A stretch of 64,000 nt of DNA from Diploptera punctata. Its lineage: Eukaryota > Arthropoda > Insecta > Blattodea > Blaberidae. Where the stretch lies: NCBI GenBank assembly GCA_030220185.1, contig JASPKZ010007542.1, forward strand, positions 768,501-832,500, written 5' to 3'. Positions 32,418 to 44,771 of this stretch are shown one piece after another. The position numbers and the translations under genes are program-made. The first letter of the stretch is position 1, and each line of letters begins with the position of its first letter. Below the pieces are notes generated by a model, which saw only the letters and a program-made list of their open reading frames with translations, made no database searches and was not told the DNA's origin.

Positions 32418-33104
32418 CATCATCATCATTATCAATATCATTATCATTATTATTATTATTATTTCCAAATGGCAGCAATTTAACAATAGTTTATTATCCT
32501 AATCTACTTTGTACTTCCTAGTATCTCCTACTCATATTTTTGTTTTTAAATCTGTACATTGTTTTTTAAATATTCTTCGTCTGTTACTTTTGCTTCATCA
32601 TACAGGATACCCAGTAGTTGAACTGATGTTGATACGATTCAGGTGGTCTGGTAAGCGGTAATATCTGATATCCAATAGGAATTCGGTAACCATGCACTTC
32701 TAGTGTAGTCAAAACAAACAAAACAAGTTAAACCTTCGGAATAATTCGCAGAGATTTGAAAATTTATACAGACCTTAATTTAACTCTATAAATGAATGTC
32801 AAAAGTCTCCACCGATCCCACTTGAGCTAAAAACTATATTCAAAATCAAATGTCCTAAATATATTTTTTTCGCATATAATCCTTAAATGGTGTTATGGTA
32901 AAATTAGTTTATGCAAAATATGTAGATTATGCGATTCTCCACTTTATTTTCCCTTTGAGCGATCGTTTGTGAGATATCGCTATTTTAAAAATTATAAATA
33001 CTAATATGCACTCATAGGCTGCCTTAGTCATCAAGCTTTAATATAAACGTTATTATATAGATATTTGTTTATGTGTTACACTATAAAATGCATACGAATT
33101 ACAC
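32158..33104. other. Intergenic sequence with TTTA and ATT runs
   Basis: Simple repeats at 32270-32292 (TTTA) and 32378-32463 (ATT/ATC). Otherwise nothing recognised. Confidence 0.5.
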
Positions 33105-33114
33105 GATTCTGAAC

Positions 33115-33446
33115 ATAACTTATTTTCTCCATGGCGGGCCAGGCCTAGAAGGCCCTTGGCCCACCATCCGGCTGCTGACCTCACATCCACATGTGTTAAT
33201 CACAGAGGTAGATGATCATCCAGCCAGTGTATGGGTGACATATGGTCAACATGTCGGGTCCCCAGCCGTTATAGCTGGTTTCTCAACCTGGATCCGCTAC
33301 TTATTATAGCTACCCAAATGCCTCACGATGCTGGATGGGTACTGATCCCATACTGTCCGAAATTTCATGAGAGAATGTCTTCCCCATGGAAACTCGAACC
33401 AGTGAAAGTCCCACAACTCTGCCTGCGCCAAGGCACTATGGCACGG
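33115..33446 (-). repeat. SINE-3 copy with target duplication
   Basis: Head at the right (CGTGCCATAGTGCCTTGGCG on the minus strand, diverged). The body matches 9732-10068 inverted. The 10-bp GATTCTGAAC is on both sides (33105-33114, 33447-33456). Confidence 0.85.
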
Positions 33447-33633
33447 GATTCTGAACGAAATTATCTATCCTTAACTTCGTTCGCCCGTATTACCTTGAGA
33501 AACGTCTGCCTACTACTCCAATGTATGATTTTTTTATTAGACTACGTTTTCCTCAATTGGAGGCAACCTTAAGGCAAAGCATACTACAATAAATACAATA
33601 AAGAGAAACTAAAAAAATTATATACGAATATAA

Positions 33634-33966
33634 GTCCACCGCTGTGGCCCCGAGATAGCATGCTGCCTTGTCTTGCAGCGGGCCCGGGTTCGATCCCCGG
33701 TCCGGACAGTTTTTATCGGGGTTTTTCCTCACCTGTAAGACAAATGTCAGGAAAACTTTAAGGCCCAAACGGTCCCGAAATCATATGGCCATCATCATCC
33801 TTAGCATTATCATCATCATCACCATCATCCTTCACCGGTGTGGAAAGCAACGAGAAGCTACATTTCCCTAGTAAAGCTGCAAAGCATAGCATGAAAATGC
33901 TATGATTGCAGTGAAAGACGTGCCCTCGGGCAGAATTACTATGGATGGATGGATGGATGGATGGAT
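33634..33966 (+). repeat. SINE-2 copy, full length
   Basis: GTCCACCGCTGTGGCC head, GGGTTCGATCC B box, TTCACCGGTGTGGAAAGCAA body, and a TGGA repeat tail of about six units (33942-33966). Confidence 0.9.
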
Positions 33967-35235
33967 AATAAAAAGTCACAACAATTAATATAATATACGT
34001 ATCAATGAGATGTTCAATAAAGATTGATTCCTTAAAATTGTCAGAGATTCGTGAACAACTGTTATGGCTACATCTTGTAGAAGGTAAATATCTTCACAGA
34101 AAGTAGCCGTGAAGACCGATATTGTTTCCCTAGCACCAAACATTAATACCGCGATGTCGGACCAACGGATCTGTACCCCTATAGCGCTGGCATCGTTCTT
34201 AGAAAAGTACACATCTATACTCACACCATTTCACCGCACACCCCTCCCATTACGTCAAACAACAGCCATCAGGTAGGGATGTTGCCAAACTTCCCCCAAT
34301 GTCATGGCTCTTGAATATTGATAAAAGCAAGGTTGGAATTGAGTTTACAACACTAAAGTGCAAGTGCAAGAGAGAGGAATGCAGAGAGGGAAATGATTTG
34401 CCGAGGCAGAAAAGGAAGTGGGCTTTAGTTCACATATCTTACGGGGGCACAGTTCTGTTGGACAGACAATAAGTTTGTATTTTTCTTCGTTTGTAGGCAT
34501 ATGTAGGCCTATATTTTGTTTTTCTTTACATACTTCCTCAGGTTGTCCTTTATGAGTTTCAAACCGTATCACTGCTTGAGATGGCGAATCTTTAAATTGT
34601 ATTTATATCAGTACATTTGTTACTTCCGTTATTGGTAATCCCATGGACTTCTTCGTATACGGTATACTGAAGATATTTCAAGGCGTTAGCCAATTTGGAT
34701 CGTATAGGCCTAATATTATGTCTGTGCAGATAGGATCTCTCTATGTCTAAAGGGACAAAATTCCAAGACATGTCCAAGGGTACAGATCTCACTCAGGCAG
34801 TGCCTGCAGTGGTTGTCTTGAACGTACTGTGCTGACGATAGCTGTAAGTTGCAGGACCTTCACTAGAAGACATTAGATCGGGTTTGATTAACAACTACTT
34901 GTTTGTGGGAGTGTTCTATACCTGTGTATTATGCAGAATATAAGTTTTCTATTTTTTTAATCGCAATATTTCATGAATGGTCTCTCTTAAGGAAAGTATA
35001 GAGAGTTTTTTTAGAGAATCGCATAACCTACAAATTGATAAGAAACTAAAAAACTATTTTTTTATAATAACGTATAATTTAGGACTTAGGTCCCTATATG
35101 CGAAAATCCCATCTTTTGGACTTTTGACCTTGAATAAATTTTTAGCACTAATGATTTCGATAAGGGGACATTTAATTTGTAATGATGTAATTAAGATCTA
35201 TACCAATTTTTAACCCTATCTCAATTATTTCGAGG

Positions 35236-35237
<2 letters not shown>
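33967..35237. other. Intergenic sequence, nothing recognised
   Basis: Small open frames here have no domain and no repeat partner in the window. Confidence 0.4.

Positions 35238-35288
<51 letters not shown>
35238..35288. repeat. TA microsatellite
   Basis: About 25 uninterrupted TA units. Confidence 0.95.
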
Positions 35289-35292
<4 letters not shown>

Positions 35293-35525
35293 GAATGGAC
35301 AATACGATAATCTTAATCTGGTATGGTACGTTTCTGATAGTTTGCTTCAACTCCTTAGCTTCGCTCCTGTTTGAGAATAATATTGACATATCGTTTTAAT
35401 AGATTTCTTGAAATATATCTTCATTGTAAAAAATGCATTGGTCTGTTATAGAAATGAAGTATATTTGAGTTCTTTTGCGAGAATATCACCAACCTTAATG
35501 TCATGAATTACGCAATGTCCAAAAT

Positions 35526-35546
35526 TATTATCATTATTATTATCAC

Positions 35547-35598
<52 letters not shown>
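35526..35598. repeat. ATT microsatellite
   Basis: About 70 bases of ATT units with ATC and ACT variants near the left end. Confidence 0.9.
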
Positions 35599-35600
<2 letters not shown>

Positions 35601-36097
35601 TATATCATTCTTCATCCTTTAACATTTTATTAAAATTTATTTTCCATGTACTCAATTATTCTTGTAATTACGCGATGGCTTAGTTTATATCTGAATTGTG
35701 CAAAAATGAGTATATTGTAAATGTCTTATTTAAATAATGAACTTTCTCAGGTCAAGGGATTTCGGCTGATTGCCTCACGGAGAGAGCGGAAGTGGGGAAC
35801 GCGAAGCTCACACACTGGAAGCTGAAGAAGAGATTTATAATCACAGGCATGAAGATACTGGAATACTTGAAGCATGGCACATTAAGTTGGTATCTCACAT
35901 TTCAGTCGTTCACTGGACTTCATGCGAGAAATTACCGTACCGTCATGCCTATTACATGTTAGAGATATGCATTGTTCCATTGTATTATTACACTCCAGTT
36001 CTGGTAACTATAGTCGTCCTGGTGAAACCAAAGGCGCGTGGCAGGAGGGAACATTGCCGAATGGAGGAGGGAACTAGTAGCCATGCAAAAAAACATT

Positions 36098-36098
<1 letters not shown>
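35599..36098. other. Intergenic sequence, nothing recognised
   Basis: A 124-codon open frame (35770-36144) runs into the AAT array and has no recognisable domain. Confidence 0.4.
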
Positions 36099-36138
<40 letters not shown>

Positions 36139-36467
36139 CCATAGTAATTCTGCCCGAGGGCAGGTCTTTCATTGCAATCATAGCATTTTCATGCTATGCT
36201 TTACAGCTTTACTAGGAAATTATAGGTGTGGTAGCTTTCCGTTGCTTTCCACACCGGTGAAGAATAATGATGACGATAATGATAAGGATAGTGATGATGG
36301 CCGGATGACTTTCGGGGACCGTTCGGCCCTAATCTTCCTGACATTTGTCTTACGGGTGAGGAAAAACCCTGAAAAAACCTCACCCAGGAGCCTGTCCCGA
36401 CCGGGAATCGAACCCGGACCCGCTGCATGATAAGGCAGCAACATGCCTCGAGACCACAGCGGTGGAC

Positions 36468-36502
<35 letters not shown>
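36099..36502 (-). repeat. AAT array holding a SINE-2 copy
   Basis: AAT units at 36099-36136 and 36468-36502 flank a minus-strand SINE-2 (36137-36467; head GTCCACCGCTGTGGTC, B box GGGTTCGATTCC, body CACCGGTGTGGAAAGC). The array continues in the same phase type on both sides, so the SINE probably landed in an existing microsatellite. Confidence 0.85.
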
Positions 36503-36504
<2 letters not shown>

Positions 36505-37185
36505 TATTTATTTATTTATATACAGAATTTTAATGTTTACACATATTTCTGTGCCTAAAGTTTTTTTTTTTCTCCACTCGTCTCTCTCCATCCAATCCAT
36601 GTCCTCCAGTCATCTTGCTCTCATTCCAATTCTTATTTCCTGCATCCACGAGTTTCGAGGTCTTCCTCTCCTCCTTCTTCCAGGTGGACACCATTCCAAT
36701 CCAATGTTTTCCTGTGTAATCTTTCTTCTTGCATTCGTCGTACGTGTCCATACCCATTTAATTGCTTATAAAAGTAAAAGTAAAGTGATCCCACAACAGA
36801 CCCGGAGGCTCTTGGGGTAGTAGGAGGTTAAGGCTCCCACTTTTTCTAGACAATCGGCACTTTGTCAGCCGGGTTGTCAGCCCTGCGTGACGGCCGCCTT
36901 TACCCCCAGAACAAGCGTCTGGTACTCATTTCCGTTAGAGGCTGAGTCGACCCCAGGGCCATAATGCCGCCAGAGGGTTTGGGTCAGTTTAAAAATCCTG
37001 ACCCCAACGGGACTTGAACCCTCGACCCTCCCGGCTTATAGCTCAGTGCCTTAACCACTACGCTACGGCGTGCCCCATTTAATTGATTATACCGTATATA
37101 ATTTACTATTGAATAACCAATATTCATTTTTTCTCTTATGACTGTATTCCTTATTTTGTCTAATTTTGAACATATTGCTGCTCTC
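36503..37185 (-). mobile_element. LINE G2: 5'-truncated LINE tail, split by SINE-1
   Basis: The minus-strand counterpart of LINE G1 (shared TCCATCCAATCCATGTCCTC, CACGAGTTTCGAGGTCTTCC). The coding phrase of the G1 end is better kept here (RRRRGRPRNSWMQEIRIGM). Bases 36786-37075 are a SINE-1. The fragment is bordered by AAT arrays on both sides (36468-36502, 37186-37251). Confidence 0.8.
36786..37075 (-). repeat. SINE-1 copy with target duplication
   Basis: Head at the right (CGCCGTAGCGTAGTGGTTAA on the minus strand). The host sequence CCATTTAATTG-TTATA is present on both sides (about 36753-36770 and 37075-37091, one mismatch), and the tail is AAAGT-type repeats. Confidence 0.9.

Positions 37186-37251
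<66 letters not shown>
37186..37251. repeat. AAT microsatellite
   Basis: About 22 AAT units directly adjoining LINE G2. Confidence 0.95.
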
Positions 37252-37252
<1 letters not shown>

Positions 37253-39159
37253 AATAAATTGTTAAAAAACACCGCTATCCTGTAATGAATGTTACAAACT
37301 TATTAAATAACAATAATATTCCCTAACGCAAAGCTAGTATATAAGAAACCCCAATTTTCAGTAACTATTGTTTTCTGAACTGTGGGTAGTTTTTGGCAGT
37401 ACCTGCAACTTTCCCTCCCCTTTTACCGCACCATAGAACATAGATCCCTCAAAAGCGGCGAAAGAAGCTAGAAGTGCACAGTAGGCTTGAAATATGGAAT
37501 CTAAAATTAGAAGAATTTATCCGTGCAGCGGCTCAGTAGAGGAATGTATGTTTGTCATAGTGTAGAAATGTGTGAGAAATAATTACGCATGCGCAATCTA
37601 ATCCAACAATGCGCCTTACGAGATCTCTCCACAAGTCCGCCAATCGGAGGTTTGAGGCCATGCTTTAAGTAAACAATATTTAAATACCTATTGAAGTTAG
37701 TATCATTATGTTTTACTATCAGTTACATAAAACGTTAATCGTGTATTTACGTTTGCTGCTCCGATAGCGGACAATCCTTTCAAGATGCGGGCCAAAGTAT
37801 TCGTACTTATTGTAATCTCGTTTTGCAAATACTGGTGATAATGGTTATGGCAAGATCATGATTCAAACTTCAGAATTAGAACGTCATAGACGATTAAAAT
37901 TTTAAGTAACAATAATGTCTTAATACTAAGGATCATAAACTAGAATTTTATGTTAATTGCTGCATTTACTGTAACTGACATCTAATTTAGGATAAGTGTT
38001 TTGCTAAAATATATGCATTATACCAATAAATGTTTTCTTATTGTGTGGTGTAAAAAATGGTTAGGGATTAAGGGTAGTTTATGAAACCTGTCTAAACCTA
38101 CCACGTCCAGGTAATTTCCCATTTCTGATTTTAGGCATCAGAGTACTCTTACCGTCATCAACACGAGGAGTCTCCGTGCTGCAGGACTTAACTTCCTCTG
38201 CAAGAGTGAGAGCAAGTAAAATCCCATTCACTAATGTATTATGTTAAATTTTTGACGGAAATTTTAATTTTCCCAATCCACACATCGAATGTACAAAATC
38301 ATCATCAAATAATATGCTCAAATTTTCAATACCGCTTTTAGATAAATATATGGACGGATTTAGTTAATAATGATTTCATAATTGGTCCCAGTAACCTATC
38401 TGCACGAATGAATGGTAATAAATACCGAAACCTTATTGACGAAATGTTGCTCTTAACTTTATAGGAACACATTTCGCTAGCTGTACGTCAAATCTTTTAC
38501 AAGACGGTACCTCCTCTCTCATCCCCTCCCTGAGCAACAAGATTTTTTAATAAAAAATATCAAAGACTTGGATTGGATGTAGTAGCAAGGTTGCCAATTT
38601 AGCCACTTTGTGGCTAGATCTGGGCATTTTAAAAACATTACTAGCTCCAAATTTGTGAAAAAGCCACGCTATTGGCTTTCTCCCCCATTTTCCGCCTTTT
38701 CTTTCAGCTACTTCTAGCGAAATTTATTTTAACTTAATCATCTTATATAAATTACGTCCGTATTGACAACGGATGAATATTGATAGGTGTTTGCCATTTC
38801 AAAAAATAAGCATAGTGAGAACCTTCTTTCAAAGGAAGAAATACACAAAGAAACATGGACATCGCCTGCTTGAATTCTAATCAGACCATGTTTTCATATA
38901 GAACAGGCTCAAGTCTACAATTTTATATATACATACGCGGGATGTAGATAGTGATTCACACCATCACTTAGTGAAAGAAATATATAAACAAAGAACATCC
39001 CATGGAAATAGAATTTCAGGTGAGAAGAGAACAAAAGTATAACTTACATGAACTTAAAGAGAAATAAATAAAACTATTTTTTAAATCCAAATTTACAGCA
39101 TGTTTGGTTGTAAAAAATATTTCTTAAAATAGGCTTTGTATTCATAATGTAGTCACTAT
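37252..39159. other. Long stretch with no recognised feature
   Basis: No domain, tRNA-like head or matched ends. A short open stretch preceded by an acceptor-like TTTTAG at 38130 is not supported as an exon. Confidence 0.4.
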
Positions 39160-39428
39160 CAGCGGGCCCGGGTTCGATTCCCGGTCGGGACAGGTTCCTG
39201 GATGAGGTTTTTTTCGGGTTTTTTCCTCACCTGTAAGACAAATGTCAGGAGTCTTAGGACCCAACGGTCCCCGAAAGTCATCCGGCCATCATCATCATCA
39301 TTATCATCCTTCACCGGTGTGGAAATCAACGGGAAGCTACCACACCTATAATTCCCTAGTAAAACTGCAAAGCATAGCATGAAAATGCTATGATTGCAGT
39401 GAAAGACCTGCCTTACTATGGATGGATA
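39160..39428 (+). repeat. SINE-2 copy, 5' truncated
   Basis: It begins inside the tRNA-like head at CAGCGGGCCCGGGTTCGATT and runs through the SINE-2 body. Its 3' end is cut at GGATGGATA by the neighbouring terminal-inverted-repeat element. Confidence 0.85.
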
Positions 39429-40568
39429 TGAAGACATGGGGGGGAAAACGATGAATGTCACTTTTTATCGAAATTCTACCTGTACGTCTGTTAGATAGCG
39501 TGAAGTCCATACTTTCTTCAGGTATATTAGTTTGATCGAAAAGAAATGAGCGTCAGCAGTTACAAGCAAATTAAAAAACATAGGAAGCGGGAAAAATGAT
39601 GAGTGTCATGACTTTTGCTGAAAGAACGATGAGTGTTTTGCAACTCTTTGAATTTATATCACTTTCATGTTGGTATTTTAATGTTAGTAACCCTGTATTT
39701 ATTGTAACCAAACCCATTTCAAGTAATTCAATGTGACCAAACTCTTTTCAAAGAATGGTAACATTTCTTTTCTCTTCAAGATGTGTATAAACCAAAACTA
39801 TCAGTACCTTCAAGACCACTGAAAGAAGTTAAGAGTTGGAGTTGAGCAGCCAAGCCTTCTATTTTTGAGATCAGGAAGCTACAATGGATCCTGGGAAAGT
39901 ACAGTAATAACTGGGATGAGAATGAGAAGGGAGGTTACACTAGCTGATGGAGAATTCGTCTTACCTGGTCCAGCCTACATGGATATCATACCAGTTCCAT
40001 TGTTAAAATGGAAAGATCTGCAGGTGACTATTCTCAAATTAGTATCAACAGTATTTCACTAAGTCAAGTTCTTGTGTTCTATGATTATTTTTTTGTTTCA
40101 GGAACTTTCAAAACTTCTCTCCAGTGAGACATCAAAAAACTATTATAAGAATCTACCTCATTGAGAAAGTAGAGTTAATATGCTGAAGTATAACAAAAGG
40201 GTTTCATTGTTTTAGATACTTATTAACTTAAATTATGGTATTCTATTATTACCTTAACTTAGTTAACTCTTTAATATAATACTAAGTTGTGCTGTGCTTG
40301 TTAATTATTTCAACACCAATGAATCTTCATCGTTTTTTCCGCTTCCAAGTGTACGTCAAATAAAAGAAAAGTGTACATTGTTGCTATTGTTAAAGGTTAC
40401 TAATTGAACATAAGTCAATATAATGTCTAATATACATCCTCTATGTTAACCACGACTAAATTTTAAATAATGAACAAATGTTCCCACAAAAGGGTTTCAA
40501 ACTTTAAAAATTGTTTTCCTCTGTGATGGTAAAAAGTGACATTCATCGTTTTTCCCCCCATGTCTTCA
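39429..40568. mobile_element. Terminal-inverted-repeat element, 1140 bp, TA-flanked
   Basis: The ends are inverted copies over about 40 bases (TGAAGACATGGGG then AACGATGAATGTCACTTTTT on each side, one or two changes) and TA borders both ends (39427-39428, 40569-40570). A second, inner inverted pair exists: GGAAGCGGGAAAAATGATGA near 39585 and its counterpart near 40325-40350. No transposase domain is recognised; a 65-codon frame (39865-40062) has no known match. Non-autonomous DNA transposon of unknown superfamily. Confidence 0.8.
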
Positions 40569-40739
40569 TATTATAATTGCAGTAATTCCAAAAGAGTAAA
40601 AGAAAAAGTATTGACAAAATTGTCTACTTCAGAGGTACAAATTGGCTAGTCAATTTTCTAGATTAATTCAGCTTCCTCCATGGATACAACTTGCATGTTA
40701 TCCATTTGTAATCAGTTTAGCTATGTTTTCTAATTACAG

Positions 40740-40958
40740 GTTGGCAAACCTGTGAGTCCAACTAGATGGCCTGCTCGCACCCTGTATTTTAATCCTTTAG
40801 ATTTTTATTTTTGCGGTCATATGATAGCACTTATTTATATTCATGAATTTGATAGGGCTATTATAAATTACTTCAGGAGCGGTCTTTTTTTACGCTTCTG
40901 GAATCATAAAACGCACGATAATGTGTGTAAAAAGGTAAGTCTGAGTCTACATGCATAA
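40740..40958 (+). pseudogene. Mariner-like transposase relic, DDE C-terminal
   Basis: The plus frame reads RWPARTLYFNPLDFYFCGHM, close to the WPARSPDLNPLDFFLWG block around the third catalytic residue of mariner-type transposases that carry DUF4817. Aspartate is replaced at the SPD position (TLY). Only about 70 codons remain. Confidence 0.6.
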
Positions 40959-43249
40959 ATCGTCATATGTATCATTTACTGAAAATCTAAATATCTGACT
41001 GTCAATATGTTTTTGTTAGTAATTTTAAGATAAATTAATTTTTTATAATTACTTTTTTCTTTATGTTCATAATTATAGCATGTGATGAATAACTTATAAT
41101 TTTATAATTTTCATAAAATACGTTTTTGTTATTTTTTCAATTGAGAATGTAAGTACGTGTTACATTAGTAAAAAAAACTTACTTCGCTAGAAAATGAAAA
41201 TAAAAATCCGCCAGGCAGGAACTACGTAAAATATTCGATTTATTCAGTAAATCGAATTTATGGTTAGCGGTATATATATATATATATATATTTATTTATT
41301 TATTTATTTATTCATTCATTAAATTGGAGATAGTAAATTTCTGATGCCAGCTTATTTAAAATAACTGTTTCTAACTGCAGTAAAAACAAAACTATTTATA
41401 ACCGTAATGCATTATCTACTCCATATTATTGTATAATTTGACAAAAATTTAAGTAATATTTACTTATTTATTTTCCTATTACTCTATTAAAAATATTAAG
41501 TTAATTAAACTAATCTAACTTATAGGATACATTGGCAATTCAAGGGGTTAATTAAATCGTATGTTAGGTCTATACAGTGGTGGTTGTTAGACTGAATTTT
41601 TTATTTCGGGTTTTAAGTAAACCCCCAATTCTAAAGTTCTGATTTCGAAAATTTTTGGAGAATACCTTTCTATTTTTGTTCTAAAAGCATATAACGAGTT
41701 TCCTAGTTATAGCCTACATAGAAAACTGCTACCTCTAGAGCTATTTTTAAAATTCTGTTTCAGGTGAACTCCTACGCCTAATAATGTGATTTTGCTGGTT
41801 AATGAATTCGACCTTACTTTATTTAATTAATTCCTATATAACAAATTTGATAATACAAAAATTGCTGTCGTTAGAGCGTTAACGGAGATTGTTGAAGGAA
41901 CTGTGTAGGTAATGTTTTGAAGAGGAACATTTTTGCAGAAACGTAACGTTTTCTTATTAAAGTTCTGCTGGGGATAAATCAACAATAATTTAATTATATA
42001 TGACCCAATTAATTAATTTACACAATCCAACAAAATCGTTGATTTCATGATTAATATCCAATGTTAAAGAAAAAAAATCACTTTGTATCTTAAGAAAAAG
42101 ATTGGGTGAGTGTACCAGAACATGATTCGCAAGTACAATGTGTGCAACAAGCTAGGTGGTCGTCACATCGAATCGCCGTTGTAGTTGATAAGAACTACCT
42201 ACAATGTTAAATATAGTAGAGAAGTTTGGTTAGTTTGCGTATAAGCAATTATTCTTACAGTGACAAAGTGAAGTTTCTTTATTTTTCCCTTGACATTGGA
42301 CATTGTCACGAAACCAGTGAATGTTAGGTTGTGCAAATATAATTATTTGTCATAAGTCACTAAATTGCTATCCATTTATCCCCGGCAGATGTGGGAGATT
42401 AAACGATTAATGACAGCTTGTAACTGTAGTACGAAAACAATACCTTTCCGAACAAGAGTGCTTTTCAACCTTAGAAATGCTACCATGCCACTAATATAAA
42501 TTCAAATAAAATGGCGGAAAAAATTATTGTCGCAGTAAGTGAATAATTATCTGAGAGAAATATATATTTAATTAATAAATATGGATTTTCATCAAGTAAA
42601 CACCAACTCAATTGATTATATATTATGTTGATTTTCCCTAAAGAAATGCAAAAAATGGCTTAATATAAATTGAAAAGTTGAGCTCAAAATAATGTAAAAT
42701 CAGCATATTTGCAATGTAAAAGTGTATTAGTCATTGTGTAAATGTGTATTAGTCATTTAGCGCTAGTGTAGCGAACTTATTACAAAAAACCGCTAATAAA
42801 TAAGTGGACACTAAACTAATTTGGTGAACTAACTCGCCCATTTTCTCACACTAAACTGCCTAAATTTGCCCACCTAACACTAACTTTCCCATTTTCTAGT
42901 CCTAATTTTCTCATTAGTGTAGGTGGAGTCTTGGGATAAAATCCCCACATATGTGAGCAAAGATGTTGGCATTAGCTCTAACGGGAACATTGGCGAACAC
43001 AACGCTAAAAGTCACTTGTTTTCCGATGGAATATTCACTGGCATATAATGGCCGAATTTTATAATAGAAATTTGTCATGGCCTATATATATGCATACATA
43101 CACTTGGTGGTCATGGTAATTTTTGTTATGTAACTTACTAGATAGGACTGGTGAAGATCAATAAAAATTTTCAAAAATAACTTCATGAAAACGACCTCGA
43201 TATCTTCATTCCTACGGAAATCGCTAAAAGAACTGTTGTAATATAACTC
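40959..43249. other. Long AT-rich stretch with no recognised feature
   Basis: A TA then TTTA run at 41270-41320 is the only clear repeat. No coding motif on either strand. Confidence 0.4.
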
Positions 43250-43996
43250 CATGGTGAGTGAGGCCTAGGAGACCCTTGGTCTATCAGGCGGCTACAAAGC
43301 CTTACATCCACATATGTTAATCGCAGAGGTGGACAATCATTCAGCCAGTATAGAGAATACATTTGAGAATGTCGAGTCTCCCAGCCGTTATATTACACCA
43401 TCAAGTTAACTTCGCACGGGCGGAGGGGAAGAGTTTTAGAGCTAGTGTCTCCGAACTACTGAATCTGTGAAAAGGATGTAGGAGAAGACTGTACATCCGA
43501 TCACGTACTGAAATGGCTGAATTTTAAGTCTGGGCGAGAATCCCTAAACACGTGTGAAAGATCTTAACATGTTTGACATATTAGTCATTTAAGCACTGAA
43601 CGCTCAAGCGGTCGGATCATTTAAAATCGCAATATTTGTCGTCTCTCCGTTATCAGCCTCACAATAAATCACAAGTGGCAACATATAATGAGAAGGGACA
43701 GCCCATTCCTACACGTAACCCCAATAGTAACAGGGTTGTCAAATTAGTAATTTTGCCAATGGCCGCCTAGAAGGACGGACCTTTAAAATCCATAGTATTT
43801 GTCAGCTCTCTATCTGTCAGACAAAGAACATATACAGAGGACATGAAGTGGCAACATAGTAAGGAAGCGAAAGAGAAAGACAGCATGTTAGTTAACATAT
43901 ATTCCGCAAGTGCAGACTACTTGGTGGAGTAATAGTTGGTTTTCTCAACTTGGAGCTGCTGCTTATTGTAGGTATTCAAAGTCCTCATGATGCTTG
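43250..43996 (-). repeat. SINE-3 copy, old, split by a MITE
   Basis: The halves 43250-43392 (CTTACATCCACATATGTTAA, GAGTCTCCCAGCCGTTATA) and 43933-43996 (CTCAACTTGGAGCTGCTGCT, CTCATGATGCTTGGTGG) match continuous parts of SINE-3. The tRNA-like head is missing. The split falls at CCGTTATA/GTTGG, exactly where the MITE sits. Confidence 0.75.
43393..43932. mobile_element. MITE, 540 bp, TA target site
   Basis: The ends are inverted copies, TTACACCATCAAG and TTACTCCACCAAG read inwards, with further matches (TGCACTTGCGG against TCGCACGGGCGG). TA is present on both sides (43391-43392, 43933-43934); removing element plus one TA restores the SINE. No coding capacity. Confidence 0.8.
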
Positions 43997-44251
43997 GTGG
44001 CAGCCGTTCGAAATGTTATATTAAGACGAAAGCTAATTCGGCAAAAATTAAAAATAATAAATTATTATTCAAAAAGGCAGAAATGGATTGATCATATGGA
44101 TGGAATGGGTAAGGAGATATATCCATTGTTAGCAAGAAATGATCAAGCAAGAGGAAGACGTGATGTTGGAAGACCTAAAAGACGTTGGGCTGATGCATTA
44201 TGAAGTCGGAACGGGCAATTGCCTAATCCCTGGAGTGATGATGATGATGAT
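43997..44251 (+). mobile_element. 5'-truncated LINE tail
   Basis: It codes KRQKWIDHMDGM and ARGRRDVGRPKRRWADAL, then a short 3' UTR (GAAGTCGGAACGGGCAATTG, CCTAATCCC) and a GATGAT tail. The UTR resembles that of LINE F (GAAGCGGAACAGGCCAATGG), so it is a relative of that family. Confidence 0.8.
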
Positions 44252-44771
44252 GATTATTCAAAAAGTATGTACCTCACCATTATCGATGTATGAAATTTTC
44301 CTTTTTACTTATTATGACTTGCCCAGAATGTTGTTACCGATGGCTTTGAGATCGCTGTTACTTACATATACCATTGCATCCTATGATTGTAGAGAGATGT
44401 TGAAGATACAAGTGAATAACAGTCTTAAAAAGAAAATAGTTCTAATATGTGTGTAGTCATTACACCAAGAACTTATTTATGTTGTCAACACTTTATCATT
44501 GTGCAATGTGTATGAACTCACTTTTCTTCAGTGTGTATATATATATTACTATTTCATTTTTTCTGAGAGTTCGTAAATAGGCTATTCAGCAGACTAGCAA
44601 CAATGTCGGACCATTCAGTCAAGACGGTAGTGTTATTTTTACATATCTTGAAACAAACCCCCGTTTTTCTCTAATGTTTTCGAAAAGTTTTCCTTCCACC
44701 CGAAACTTTGTATCAGTTTTTGTAAATATAGCAGTTTTTTTAAACTGGTATTTATTTCTTTCCAAAATGGC
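44252..44771. other. Intergenic sequence, nothing recognised
   Basis: No supported feature. Confidence 0.4.

Noticed and set aside
34345..34792. Open frames with Cys and Pro content
   Set aside because: No motif arrangement that fits a known domain; no start context or splice signals.
38130..38225. Possible short exon (acceptor-like TTTTAG, open stretch, donor-like GTAAAA)
   Set aside because: About 80 bases with no recognisable domain and no neighbouring exon; such triplets occur often by chance.
37400..38600. Search for matched terminal repeats or LTRs
   Set aside because: No inverted or direct pair longer than a few bases was found by eye; a computed self-alignment would be needed to exclude old elements.
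40939..41260. Continuation of the mariner-like relic
   Set aside because: After 40958 the text is AT-rich without any block of the transposase family, and no TIR partner was found.
43250..43392. Independent short SINE
   Set aside because: It is one half of a SINE-3 copy split by the MITE; the other half follows at 43933.
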